Counted from the stretch's first letter, positions 1-5,509 are shown. The stretch is DNA of 6,306 nt from Chloroflexota bacterium (GCA_030691665.1 JAUYDU010000397.1:1-6306); one strand, 5' to 3'. Translations and numbers: made by a program. The notes: generated from the sequence alone by a model not told the origin.

Positions 1-14
1 CCCGACACAACTTC

Positions 15-40
15 GCGAGGGTCTGAAGACCCTCGCCTAC
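15..40 (-). repeat. REP-like hairpin 1 (GTAG head)
   Basis: On the minus strand this reads GTAG (40-37) directly followed by a perfect 10-bp stem, GCGAGGGTCT (36-27) pairing with AGACCCTCGC (24-15), with a 2-nt loop TC. It has the same design as five other hairpins in the window: GTAG head, 8-10 bp stem, CT-TY-AG centre. It lies 31 bases left of a terminal-repeat copy at 72-94. The same REP-to-terminus spacing occurs in the element at 2086-2262, so this is probably the right-hand part of an element that begins before the window. Confidence 0.7.
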
Positions 41-71
41 GGGGTCTAGGGGGTGCTCAGTTATTTTCTTG

Positions 72-94
72 ATGACCATAAGGCTGCGGCATCC
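72..94 (-). repeat. Terminal inverted repeat copy, right end of a partly visible element
   Basis: These 23 bases are the exact reverse complement of 2086-2108, the left terminus of the element downstream of the ThDP gene. The core, read on the minus strand, is CCTTATGGTCAT, which also appears in diverged form at 2241-2262 and, with one base changed in the left copy, at 5476-5487 and 5618-5629. Together with hairpin 1 it marks the right edge of a repeat element whose left part is outside the window. Confidence 0.65.
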
Positions 95-110
95 TGAGAC
101 CATATTGATG

Positions 111-130
111 CCCCCGCCTTCAGGCGGGGG
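111..130. repeat. GC-rich palindrome CCCCCGCCT-TC-AGGCGGGGG
   Basis: A perfect 9-bp stem (111-119 with 122-130) closes a TC loop. It shares the CT-TC-AG centre of the GTAG hairpins but has no GTAG head. An expanded version with the same outer stem sits at 2033-2082. In both places the palindrome lies beside a copy of the 23-bp terminal repeat, in mirror-image order on the two sides of the ThDP gene. There is no T-run, so it is not called as an intrinsic terminator. Confidence 0.6.
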
Positions 131-135
131 TCGAG

Positions 136-177
136 AGCTGACCCACCGACCGCGAACCGGTCATCTGGTGGACAGCT
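136..177. other. Long imperfect hairpin upstream of the ThDP gene
   Basis: Three stem blocks pair in order: AGCTG (136-140) with CAGCT (173-177), CCACC (143-147) with GGTGG (167-171), and GACCG (148-152) with CGGTC (158-162), around the loop CGAAC. There is a small internal mismatch and an ATCT bulge (163-166). It lies about 50 bases upstream of the predicted -35 box, so it is probably outside the ThDP transcript. It could be a transcript end for an upstream gene, a DNA structure or a protein-binding site. No known riboswitch was recognised. Confidence 0.4.
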
Positions 178-227
178 AGCGGGCGAAGTTCTCTGCCGGG
201 CGGCCCAGGGAGCACCCCCACCCCCAT

Positions 228-256
228 TTGACAACCCGCACCTGCTGACGGAGTAT
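228..256 (+). promoter_or_regulatory. Predicted sigma70-type promoter of the ThDP gene
   Basis: A perfect -35 hexamer TTGACA (228-233) is followed after 17 bases by GAGTAT (251-256). The -10 box is weak overall but keeps the two most important positions, A2 and T6. Transcription would start near 263 and give a very short leader that begins just before the ribosome binding site. The -35 box is convincing; the -10 assignment is less so. Confidence 0.5.
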
Positions 257-267
257 TGAGCCAGCAG

Positions 268-275
268 AAAGGAGG
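268..275 (+). promoter_or_regulatory. Strong ribosome binding site of the ThDP gene
   Basis: AAAGGAGG lies 5 bases before the GTG at 281 and decides that non-ATG start. No other start nearby has a comparable Shine-Dalgarno, and the protein's conserved N-terminal PYR domain begins within a few residues of this GTG. Confidence 0.8.
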
Positions 276-280
276 CTACC

Positions 281-2008
281 GTGGGCAAGCTGTCAGGAGC
301 CGACGTCCTGGTCAAGTGCCTTGTCCAGGAGGACGTGCGTTTCATCTTCGGCATTCCCGGCGCGCAACCGATCACCATCCTGGACGCCATCCACCGCTTT
401 GGCCGAAGCGAGGGCCTGGAGTTCATCATGACCCGCCACGAGCAGGCTGCCGCCCATATGGCCGACACCTACTCGCGGCTAACGGGAAGGCCGGGGGTGT
501 GCCTGGGAACGGTGGGGCCGGGGGCTGCCAACCTCGTGCCGGGGGTCTACGAGGCCTACGTGAACAGCATCCCCATCCTGGTGTTGACCGCCCAGAACCA
601 GACCTGGCGCTCCTACCCCGACCACGGCTCGACCCAGGGGTGCGACCAACTGGGTCTGTTCAAGCCGATCACCAAGTGGAATGCCCTGGTCTCGCACTGG
701 CAGCGCATCCCGGCCATGGTCCAGGAGGCCTTTCGCATGGCCACCAGCGGCCGGCCGGGGCCGGTTCACCTCGACCTGCCGGTGGACATCCTCTTCGGAG
801 AGGGAGACGAGGAGGAGATCAAGATCCTGCCGCCCTCTCGCTACCGCCCCACCGTTCCTGCCAGCGGCGACCCTCAGCTCATCAAGCAGGCGGCGGAGAT
901 GCTCGCCCGCGCCAGGAGCCCCCTGATCCACGCCGGCGGGGGAGCGCTGCGGTCGGGGGCCTCCGAGGAGATCAGCAAGCTGGCCGAGTTTCTGGGCTGC
1001 CCCATGACCAGCGGCATCACGGCGCGGGGAACCATCCCCGAGGATCACCCCCTCAGCCTCATCTCCCTCGGCCTGGGCGCCGTGGCCGCCCGCTCCCAGG
1101 CGGACCTGGTGCTGGTGGTCGGCTCGCGGCTGGGCGCCCTCGACTTCTGGGGCAGACCCCCGGTCTGGGGCAAACCCGAGGAGCAGAAGATCATCCAGGT
1201 GGATACCGCGCCGGAGAGCCTGGGCGAGAACCGAGAGGTCGACCTAGCCATCCTCGGCGACGCCAAAGCGGCGGTTCGAGACATCCAGGCGGCCCTGGAG
1301 ACCATCGCCGAGCCGCGCTCCGAGCACCCCCAGCTCGCCCAGTATCGAACCCTTCAGGCCGCCTGGCTCCAGAACTTCGAGAAGCTCGGCCAGTCGGATG
1401 CGGTGCCCATCCACCCCTTGCGGGTCGTCAGGGACGCGCGGGAGTTCTTCCCTCGGGACGCTGTGTTCGTCACCGACGGCGGCAACACCACCATCTGGGC
1501 CCACTACCTGACCCGCATCTACGAGCCGGGAACGTGTCTGTGGTGCGGCGACAGCGGCATGGGCGGCGGCGGCCTGCCCAAGGCCATCGCCGCCAAGCTC
1601 GTCTACCCCGAGCGGCCGGTCTTCGCCATATGCGGCGACGGCTTCTTCGCCATGAACATCCAGGAGATGGAGACCGCCACCCGCCTGGGAACCAACGTGG
1701 TCATCATCGTGAACAACGACCGGGCCTACGGCATGATCAAGGCAGCCCAGGACGGCGCCCTCGGCAAGCGCTACATCGGGGTGGACTTCGCCGACGTCCG
1801 CTACGACAAGATGGCGGAGGCCGCCGGCTGGTACGGAGAGCGGGTGGAGGACCCTCGGGAGATCACCCCTGCCCTGAAGCGAGCGGTGGCCTCGGGGAAG
1901 CCCGCCCTGCTGGACGTCATCATCGACGCCCAGGCGAATTTCGCGCCGCCCGACTTCAACACCGTCGTGGCCGTGTGGCTGGAAGGGGTCACCATCCCCC
2001 AGTACTAG
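281..2008 (+). CDS. ThDP-dependent acetolactate synthase-like enzyme
   Basis: This 575-residue protein belongs to the thiamine-diphosphate enzyme superfamily that includes acetolactate synthase, pyruvate oxidase and 2-oxoacid decarboxylases. It should be cytoplasmic, as no signal peptide is seen. The N-terminal PYR domain (about 1-170) holds the catalytic glutamate E54 in RHEQAAAHMADTYSR and the GPGAAN turn (79-84). The TKWN segment (131-134) resembles the acetolactate synthase TKxN motif. The central domain (about 195-340) ends in the usual VGSRLG and IIQVDT strands. The C-terminal PP domain (about 375-560) has the GMGGGGLPKAI motif (426-436) and the ThDP/Mg motif GDG (452-454)...NND (478-480). 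Length and domain order match the large catalytic subunit. Aligned by eye through GMIKAAQ (484-490), the tryptophan that selects the second 2-oxoacid in acetohydroxyacid synthases is alanine (A489). No ilvN/ilvH or ilvC lies nearby. A biosynthetic ilvB role is therefore doubtful; another 2-oxoacid lyase or decarboxylase is equally possible. The superfamily call is secure, the substrate is unknown. Confidence 0.9.
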   Translation: MGKLSGADVLVKCLVQEDVRFIFGIPGAQPITILDAIHRFGRSEGLEFIMTRHEQAAAHMADTYSRLTGRPGVCLGTVGPGAANLVPGVYEAYVNSIPILVLTAQNQTWRSYPDHGSTQGCDQLGLFKPITKWNALVSHWQRIPAMVQEAFRMATSGRPGPVHLDLPVDILFGEGDEEEIKILPPSRYRPTVPASGDPQLIKQAAEMLARARSPLIHAGGGALRSGASEEISKLAEFLGCPMTSGITARGTIPEDHPLSLISLGLGAVAARSQADLVLVVGSRLGALDFWGRPPVWGKPEEQKIIQVDTAPESLGENREVDLAILGDAKAAVRDIQAALETIAEPRSEHPQLAQYRTLQAAWLQNFEKLGQSDAVPIHPLRVVRDAREFFPRDAVFVTDGGNTTIWAHYLTRIYEPGTCLWCGDSGMGGGGLPKAIAAKLVYPERPVFAICGDGFFAMNIQEMETATRLGTNVVIIVNNDRAYGMIKAAQDGALGKRYIGVDFADVRYDKMAEAAGWYGERVEDPREITPALKRAVASGKPALLDVIIDAQANFAPPDFNTVVAVWLEGVTIPQY

Positions 2009-2032
2009 AGGCAGTTTCAGAAAAGGCTTACA

Positions 2033-2082
2033 CCCCCGCCTTGCGCCTGAGGCGCATCCGCCTCTGGCGGAGAAGGCGGGGG
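2033..2082. repeat. Branched palindrome (three-way junction) after the ThDP gene
   Basis: An outer perfect 10-bp stem, CCCCCGCCTT (2033-2042) with AAGGCGGGGG (2073-2082), encloses two smaller perfect hairpins. They are GCGCC-TGA-GGCGC (2043-2047 with 2051-2055) and TCCGCC-TCT-GGCGGA (2057-2062 with 2066-2071). The whole can fold as a three-way junction in RNA or as a cruciform in DNA. It begins 24 bases after the ThDP stop codon. There is no T-run, so a role as mRNA 3' stabiliser or Rho-linked end is more plausible than an intrinsic terminator. Its outer stem matches the simple palindrome at 111-130. Confidence 0.6.
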
Positions 2083-2133
2083 CATGGATGCCGCAGCCTT
2101 ATGGTCATTAACGGATTGATGACGCGAGACCTC

Positions 2134-2157
2134 GTAGCTGCAGGGCTTCAGCCCTGC
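2134..2157 (+). repeat. REP-like hairpin 2 (GTAG head)
   Basis: GTAG (2134-2137), a CT spacer, then the perfect 8-bp stem GCAGGGCT (2140-2147) with AGCCCTGC (2150-2157) and loop TC. Stem and loop are identical to hairpin 5 at 5510-5533 but in opposite orientation. The left member of the pair inside element I. Confidence 0.75.
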
Positions 2158-2182
2158 CCAAATCGGACATTCCGAGGAACCA

Positions 2183-2206
2183 GCAGACCTGAAGGTCTGC
2201 AGCTAC
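2183..2206 (-). repeat. REP-like hairpin 3 (GTAG head)
   Basis: On the minus strand: GTAG (2206-2203), CT, then stem GCAGACCT (2200-2193) pairing with AGGTCTGC (2190-2183), loop TC. The stem equals that of hairpin 6 (5556-5579), differing only in the loop, and differs from hairpins 2 and 5 by paired changes that keep the helix. The right member of the pair inside element I. Confidence 0.75.
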
Positions 2207-2302
2207 GAAGTTGGAGCTGCGCTGCGTCACGAATCTATCAATGACCATCAGGATGCGGTGCCGAAACAAGTACGAGATAGCGTCTAGGATTGGCAGAAGT
2301 CG

Positions 2303-2773
2303 ATGCCTGACATGCTCGTTCGGCTGTACGATCTCCCCAGCGCCCAGGGGTACTATCGGCGGGCGGAAGAGGCCGGCGTGACGGTGAGACGCGCCGACCC
2401 CTGGGACCGGCTGCGCCTGCGAACGTTCGTGGAGAAAGAGTTCGGCCCCCTATGGGCGATCGAGACGGACGTCGCCTTCTCGCGCCAGCCCATAGCCGCC
2501 TTCGTGGCCACCTCGGCTGGCGCCATCGTCGGCTTCGCCGCGTACGAGTGCACCCGTCGCAACTACTTCGGCCCCACCGGCGTGCGGCCGGACCTTCGCG
2601 GCAAGGGCGTGGGGGCGGCGCTGCTGTTCCGCTGCCTTGAGGCCCTGCGCGAGATGGGCTACGCCTACGCCGTCATCGGCGGCGTCGGGCCAGCCGCCTA
2701 CTACGAAAAGGTCTGCGGCGCCTTCCTGATCCCCGGCAGCGAGTCCGGCATCTACGGCACGATCGGCGGCTAG
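2303..2773 (+). CDS. GNAT family N-acetyltransferase
   Basis: This 156-residue single-domain protein of the GNAT superfamily transfers an acetyl group from acetyl-CoA to an amine; the acceptor cannot be told. The acetyl-CoA pyrophosphate loop is RGKGVGA (99-105) in motif A. It follows the strand FGPTGVRP (89-96) and leads into the helix AALLFRCLEALREMGY. Strand 5 is AYAVIGGVGP (121-130), followed by the YYEKVCGA segment typical of motif B. The N-terminal 25 residues, with the MxDMLVxLYxLP pattern, look native to a subgroup of these enzymes and support the ATG at 2303. An ATG at 2312 (Met4) is an alternative, since neither start has a strong Shine-Dalgarno (a TAGGA lies 13 bases upstream). The gene sits 294 bases after the ThDP gene, separated by element I. 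It ends only 6 bases from the stop codon of the convergent ceramidase-like gene. No signal peptide is seen, so a cytoplasmic enzyme is expected. Confidence 0.88.
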   Translation: MPDMLVRLYDLPSAQGYYRRAEEAGVTVRRADPWDRLRLRTFVEKEFGPLWAIETDVAFSRQPIAAFVATSAGAIVGFAAYECTRRNYFGPTGVRPDLRGKGVGAALLFRCLEALREMGYAYAVIGGVGPAAYYEKVCGAFLIPGSESGIYGTIGG

Positions 2774-2779
2774 GCCCCC

Positions 2780-3961
2780 CTACAACGGCGGAAGCTGCTC
2801 CTGGAAGGCCGGCCAGGTGTTCACGCCCAGGGACAGGAATTCCTCCTCCGCCTTGCGCTTGGGGTCCCACTCGTCCGGCGGGACGACGTAGACGATGTCG
2901 TCGCAGGTGAGGCCGAAGAGGAACTTGTACGTCCCCTTCATCTGGGCCTTCAGCTCCTGTCCCAGCTTGCAGAAGAACTGCCCCGGCAGGGTCACGACTT
3001 GCGCATCGTTTATGTCCACCACCCAGGTCTCCGAGCGAGCCTTCCCATCGTGCAGAGGGCGGCGGAGGATGCGCAGCAGGCGCAGGATCTTGAACAGTCG
3101 GTTCTCCACCGGCAGCTCTGGGTAGCTTACCCGCACGGCCAGCGCGACGTCGGAGGCGGTCTTCACACCCGCCAGGGTGCCCAGCACCGCCCGGGCGATG
3201 CTCGAGCCCAGCTTCTCCGCCTCCTCGTAGGTCCGCAGTCCCTTCTCGTCTTCGGGGTCCTCGATGGCCTGGCGGGGATAGAGGTCGCCCTGGGCGCCCA
3301 CGAACAGGATGGCCGTGCCCCCGCGCTCCCGCTCGATGTCGCGGCGCAGGTAGGCGGGGAAGTCGGCGGTGACCAGAGTATTGCGCTTGCCCAGCACGTC
3401 CACGTGGCAGGAGCAGTTCACCAGCACGGCGATGGTGCCTCCTGCCTCCGCCTCCACCAGCATTACCTCCACCCCCTCGTCCACCAACCCGCCCTCCGGC
3501 TGGCGCACGTTCTTGATGATGCCTTCCACCTTGGTGCTGGCGAAGCCGATGCGGGCCGGCACCAGGCCCTGGACGGCCTCCACCACGACGTCGGAGGCCC
3601 GCTCGTGGATGAGCTGCTTGTAGCGCCTGGGCACGCCGCCGTAGGCCCCGGTGGTGTCGGGTGCCGAGTGGTTGTGGACGGTGCCCACGGCCACCATCAC
3701 GTCCTGGCGGCCCAGCTTTTCCAGCGCCCGCGCCCGAATCGCCTCCATATCACTCTGGTAGATGGAGATGAAGTCCAGGGCGACGAAGGCGAGGGTGGTC
3801 TGGCCGTCGGCCAGGGCCAGGCAGCGGGCGTAGATGTCGTCGTGGACGCCGGTGGACTTGCGATGGCCCCAGGGCAGGAAGACCGTCCCGTAGCCGGCCA
3901 GGTAAACGTTCCGATCGGGCGTGATGATCGCCTTGGCCGCCCCCGCCATCAGCTTGGGCAT
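2780..3961 (-). CDS. Neutral/alkaline ceramidase-family N-terminal-domain protein
   Basis: This 393-residue protein resembles the catalytic domain of neutral/alkaline non-lysosomal ceramidases (Pfam PF04734), zinc amidases that cleave N-acyl bonds. Visible family marks are the AGAAKAIITP start (6-15), GVHDDIYARCLAL (38-50), ALDF (61-64), the likely zinc histidines in HNHSAPD (H96, H98), VNCSCHVD with H186, TADFPAYLRR (199-207) and FVGAQGDLYPR (220-230). True secreted ceramidases are much longer (around 650 residues or more), with a signal peptide and a C-terminal Ig-like domain. Neither is present here, so this should be cytoplasmic and may act on an amide other than ceramide. The ATG at 3961 is chosen because GGAGGGAGG (3978-3970) lies 8 bases upstream and the conserved domain starts there; the frame stays open upstream only as overlap with the dehydrogenase gene. 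The start is 5 bases after that gene's stop, so translation is probably coupled. Family confidence is high, substrate unknown. Confidence 0.85.
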   Translation of the reverse strand: MPKLMAGAAKAIITPDRNVYLAGYGTVFLPWGHRKSTGVHDDIYARCLALADGQTTLAFVALDFISIYQSDMEAIRARALEKLGRQDVMVAVGTVHNHSAPDTTGAYGGVPRRYKQLIHERASDVVVEAVQGLVPARIGFASTKVEGIIKNVRQPEGGLVDEGVEVMLVEAEAGGTIAVLVNCSCHVDVLGKRNTLVTADFPAYLRRDIERERGGTAILFVGAQGDLYPRQAIEDPEDEKGLRTYEEAEKLGSSIARAVLGTLAGVKTASDVALAVRVSYPELPVENRLFKILRLLRILRRPLHDGKARSETWVVDINDAQVVTLPGQFFCKLGQELKAQMKGTYKFLFGLTCDDIVYVVPPDEWDPKRKAEEEFLSLGVNTWPAFQEQLPPL

Positions 3962-3966
3962 GGTAA

Positions 3967-5196
3967 CTACCTCCCTCCGGACGCCTGGCCCTGATGGTCG
4001 AAGATCACTTTGATGGCATGCGAACGGGCCTGGTCGATGGCCGTCATGAACGCTCGGCGGTACTCGGACAGGGGGAAGCGATGGGTGATGAAGCCATCGA
4101 AGTTCAGCTTCCCCTCTCGCAGCCACTTGACGATCAGCTCGTAGGTGGAGAACCGCTCCCCCTCCCATTCCTCCATGCCGTGAGCCATGACGCCCACCAA
4201 ATCCACTTCATTGAACCAGACGGATGTGAGGTCGATGTGCATGGGCGCCAGATGCACGCCCAGCAGGATCACCGAGCCGCCGGCCCGCGTCCAGCGCAGG
4301 GCGTCGCGGAGAGTGTTGGGCTTGCCCACGCAGTCGTATACCTGGTCGAAGCCCCCCACGATGGTGCGATTGCGGAAGAGGCCGCTGTACAGGCGGCCGC
4401 CGGTCAGGCGGGCCACCTCGGCGTAGGCGTCGGTGCCCAGCATGATGATGTGATCGGCCCCCAGCTTGCGGGCCATCTCCGCCTGGTAGTCGAACTGGGC
4501 CAGGGCGGCGATCTCGCAGTTGGGCTGGACGGCGCGGATGGACTGGATGGTCATGAGGCCCTGGGTGCCGCAGCCGATGACCAGCACCCGGTCGCCGGGC
4601 TTGGCCGGCCGGCGCAGGGCCGCCCGCGTAGCGGAACCGCAGGGCTCGATGAGGACGGCCTGCTCATCGCTCACGTCATCGGGAATGGGGAACATCCTGC
4701 CCGGTAGGGTGACCCACTCCTCGCTGTAGCCACCCCCCACACCCTCGCCCTCGCCCTCCTCGGCGGGTGCCTCACACAGGGCATAGTTCCCCACGGCGCA
4801 GTGGCGGCAGGGCGGCTGGCGACCGCGGGCCAGACAGCTCTCGCCGGAGCACTGCTCGGCCACCCGCTGGCCCACCTTGTAGCCCTCCACCTCAGGCCCC
4901 ACCTCCACCACCTCGCCGACGATCTCGTGCCCCAGGTACATGCGGGTGTGCCCGGGCAAAGCCGCCGGGGCGATCCTCAGGTCGCCATCGGCCAGCACGA
5001 AGTGGAGGTCGGAGCCGCAGATCCCCGCCAGGCGATTGCGCACCCGCACATAGCGCGGCCCCGGCAGCGGCGACGACGGCACATCGGCCGCCTGGAGGGG
5101 GGCGACCGGACTAAAGTAGGCCCGACGAGAGAGGCGGCCCAGCAGGCGGGTCGCCAGAATGCGGCGGGCGGTCATCTCCACGTACAACGTCTTCAC
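3967..5196 (-). CDS. Zinc-dependent medium-chain alcohol/polyol dehydrogenase
   Basis: This 409-residue medium-chain dehydrogenase (MDR superfamily) is predicted to oxidise an alcohol or polyol with NAD(P)+ in the cytoplasm. Catalytic zinc ligands are C60 in GICGSDLH and H90-E91 in LGHE, with E184 in LIEPCGSA as likely further ligand, as in sorbitol and threonine dehydrogenases. The structural-zinc lobe is unusual: C121, C130, C133 and C141 have 8 residues between the first two cysteines instead of the common 2. The Rossmann fold begins at VLVIGCGTQGL (204-214) with the GxGxxG cofactor loop. The first 45 residues form a longer N-terminus than classical family members but look family-specific. 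The GTG start at 5196 has AAAGGTAGG 8 bases upstream and a good promoter at 5264-5236. It is the first gene of a two-gene operon, and its last codons and stop overlap the ribosome binding site of the ceramidase-like gene. Substrate specificity cannot be read from the sequence. Confidence 0.88.
   Translation of the reverse strand: MKTLYVEMTARRILATRLLGRLSRRAYFSPVAPLQAADVPSSPLPGPRYVRVRNRLAGICGSDLHFVLADGDLRIAPAALPGHTRMYLGHEIVGEVVEVGPEVEGYKVGQRVAEQCSGESCLARGRQPPCRHCAVGNYALCEAPAEEGEGEGVGGGYSEEWVTLPGRMFPIPDDVSDEQAVLIEPCGSATRAALRRPAKPGDRVLVIGCGTQGLMTIQSIRAVQPNCEIAALAQFDYQAEMARKLGADHIIMLGTDAYAEVARLTGGRLYSGLFRNRTIVGGFDQVYDCVGKPNTLRDALRWTRAGGSVILLGVHLAPMHIDLTSVWFNEVDLVGVMAHGMEEWEGERFSTYELIVKWLREGKLNFDGFITHRFPLSEYRRAFMTAIDQARSHAIKVIFDHQGQASGGR
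3970..3978 (-). promoter_or_regulatory. Ribosome binding site of the ceramidase-like gene, inside the upstream CDS
   Basis: On the minus strand GGAGGGAGG lies 8 bases before the ATG at 3961 and is made of the last dehydrogenase codons before its TAG (3969-3967). A terminating ribosome would sit on it, so translational coupling is likely. It also fixes the start of the downstream gene. Confidence 0.75.
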
Positions 5197-5204
5197 AGGG
5201 CTAA

Positions 5205-5213
5205 CCTACCTTT
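5205..5213 (-). promoter_or_regulatory. Ribosome binding site of the dehydrogenase
   Basis: AAAGGTAGG on the minus strand lies 8 bases before the GTG at 5196-5194. It is an imperfect Shine-Dalgarno that nevertheless supports this non-ATG start. Confidence 0.6.
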
Positions 5214-5235
5214 GGCTTCAGCGGAGGCCGAGGCC

Positions 5236-5264
5236 AAGATAGCGCCTGCCCCGCCGCCAGTCAA
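5236..5264 (-). promoter_or_regulatory. Promoter of the dehydrogenase-ceramidase operon
   Basis: On the minus strand TTGACT (5264-5259) is followed after exactly 17 bases by TATCTT (5241-5236), close to the sigma70 consensus on both boxes. The expected start near 5229 gives a leader of roughly 33 bases before the GTG at 5196. An array of GTGTAC/GTACAC boxes ends 4 bases upstream of the -35 box, so the promoter is probably regulated. Confidence 0.65.
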
Positions 5265-5302
5265 GCGAGTGTACTCGTCCAGTACACCCCGTACACTTGA
5301 CT
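5259..5302. promoter_or_regulatory. GTGTAC/GTACAC operator-like array
   Basis: The hexamer occurs three times in 28 bases: GTGTAC (5269-5274), GTACAC (5282-5287) and GTACAC (5291-5296). The first two form an inverted repeat with a 7-base spacer; the last two form a direct repeat 9 bases apart. A larger inverted repeat encloses them: AGTCAA (5259-5264, which is also the -35 box on the minus strand) mirrors TTGACT (5297-5302). This looks like a binding region for a dimeric regulator acting on the leftward operon. The regulator gene is not in the window and its family cannot be told. Confidence 0.55.
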
Positions 5303-5436
5303 CCTTCTAGGGCTAGGAATTGCTAGTAGAATGCCTTGGGTGTTTGGTAGCTGAGGGCCGTTCGGCTGAGCTCGCGACGAAGCCTGGCGGGGACGGTAGC
5401 GGTTGTGAACGTGCTCCCAGCCTCTCAACAAATCTT
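5303..5436. other. Intergenic stretch with no recognised feature
   Basis: Between the operator-like array and the next repeat there is only non-coding-looking sequence. It has a few short repeats such as CTAG-containing pieces at 5307-5327 and a tiny GCCG-TT-CGGC hairpin at 5357-5366. No tRNA, known RNA fold or convincing reading frame was seen. Confidence 0.5.
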
Positions 5437-5459
5437 GTAGCGGAGGCCTTTAGGCCTCC
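5437..5459 (+). repeat. REP-like hairpin 4 (GTAG head)
   Basis: GTAG (5437-5440), one C, then the perfect stem GGAGGCCT (5442-5449) with AGGCCTCC (5452-5459) and loop TT. It has a different stem sequence from the others but the same length and CT-TY-AG centre. It stands alone, 9 bases outside the left terminus of element II. Confidence 0.72.
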
Positions 5460-5509
5460 ATGTATGCTGTGGCGACCTAATGGTCATGAACAAAATAATT
5501 CGACACAAG

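Larger units (their letters stand above)
2086..2262. mobile_element. MITE/BIME-like element I with terminal inverted repeats and two REP hairpins
   Basis: This 177-bp non-coding segment is bounded by imperfect inverted repeats (2086-2110 and 2238-2262) sharing the core CCxTATGGTCATTRA or its variant. Inside are two GTAG-headed hairpins in opposite orientation (2134-2157 plus, 2183-2206 minus), heads outward, 25 bases apart, with a small TCGGA-CAT-TCCGA hairpin between them. An element with matching termini and the same two hairpin stem types lies at 5469-5636. No transposase is encoded, so any mobility would need an enzyme in trans. Target-site duplications are not evident, and the exact ends are judged only from the repeat match. 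Confidence 0.55.

Noticed and set aside
131..280. T-box or other amino-acid leader controlling the ThDP gene
   Set aside because: No T-box consensus or leader peptide is seen, and the predicted promoter lies downstream of the hairpin, leaving only a very short leader.
61..468. A 135-codon minus-strand frame across the left intergenic region and the ThDP gene start
   Set aside because: It runs through the repeat sequences and antisense to the conserved PYR domain, with a composition typical of a shadow frame.
256..2244. A 662-codon open frame on the plus strand overlapping the whole ThDP gene in another frame
   Set aside because: Its product is Arg/Gly/Pro/His-rich with no recognisable motif, as expected for an alternative frame of a GC-rich gene. 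The ThDP frame has clear domains and a good ribosome binding site.
2999..3994. A 331-codon plus-strand frame antisense to the ceramidase-like gene
   Set aside because: It is rich in His/Gln/Val/Gly, without motifs or a credible start. The minus-strand frame carries conserved family motifs.
3962..4168. A 69-residue N-terminal extension of the ceramidase-like protein
   Set aside because: It lies entirely over the dehydrogenase 3' end, has no family similarity, and the strong ribosome binding site points to 3961.
5297..5333. A divergent plus-strand promoter starting with TTGACT at 5297
   Set aside because: No acceptable -10 box at 16-18 bases, and no gene downstream on that strand.
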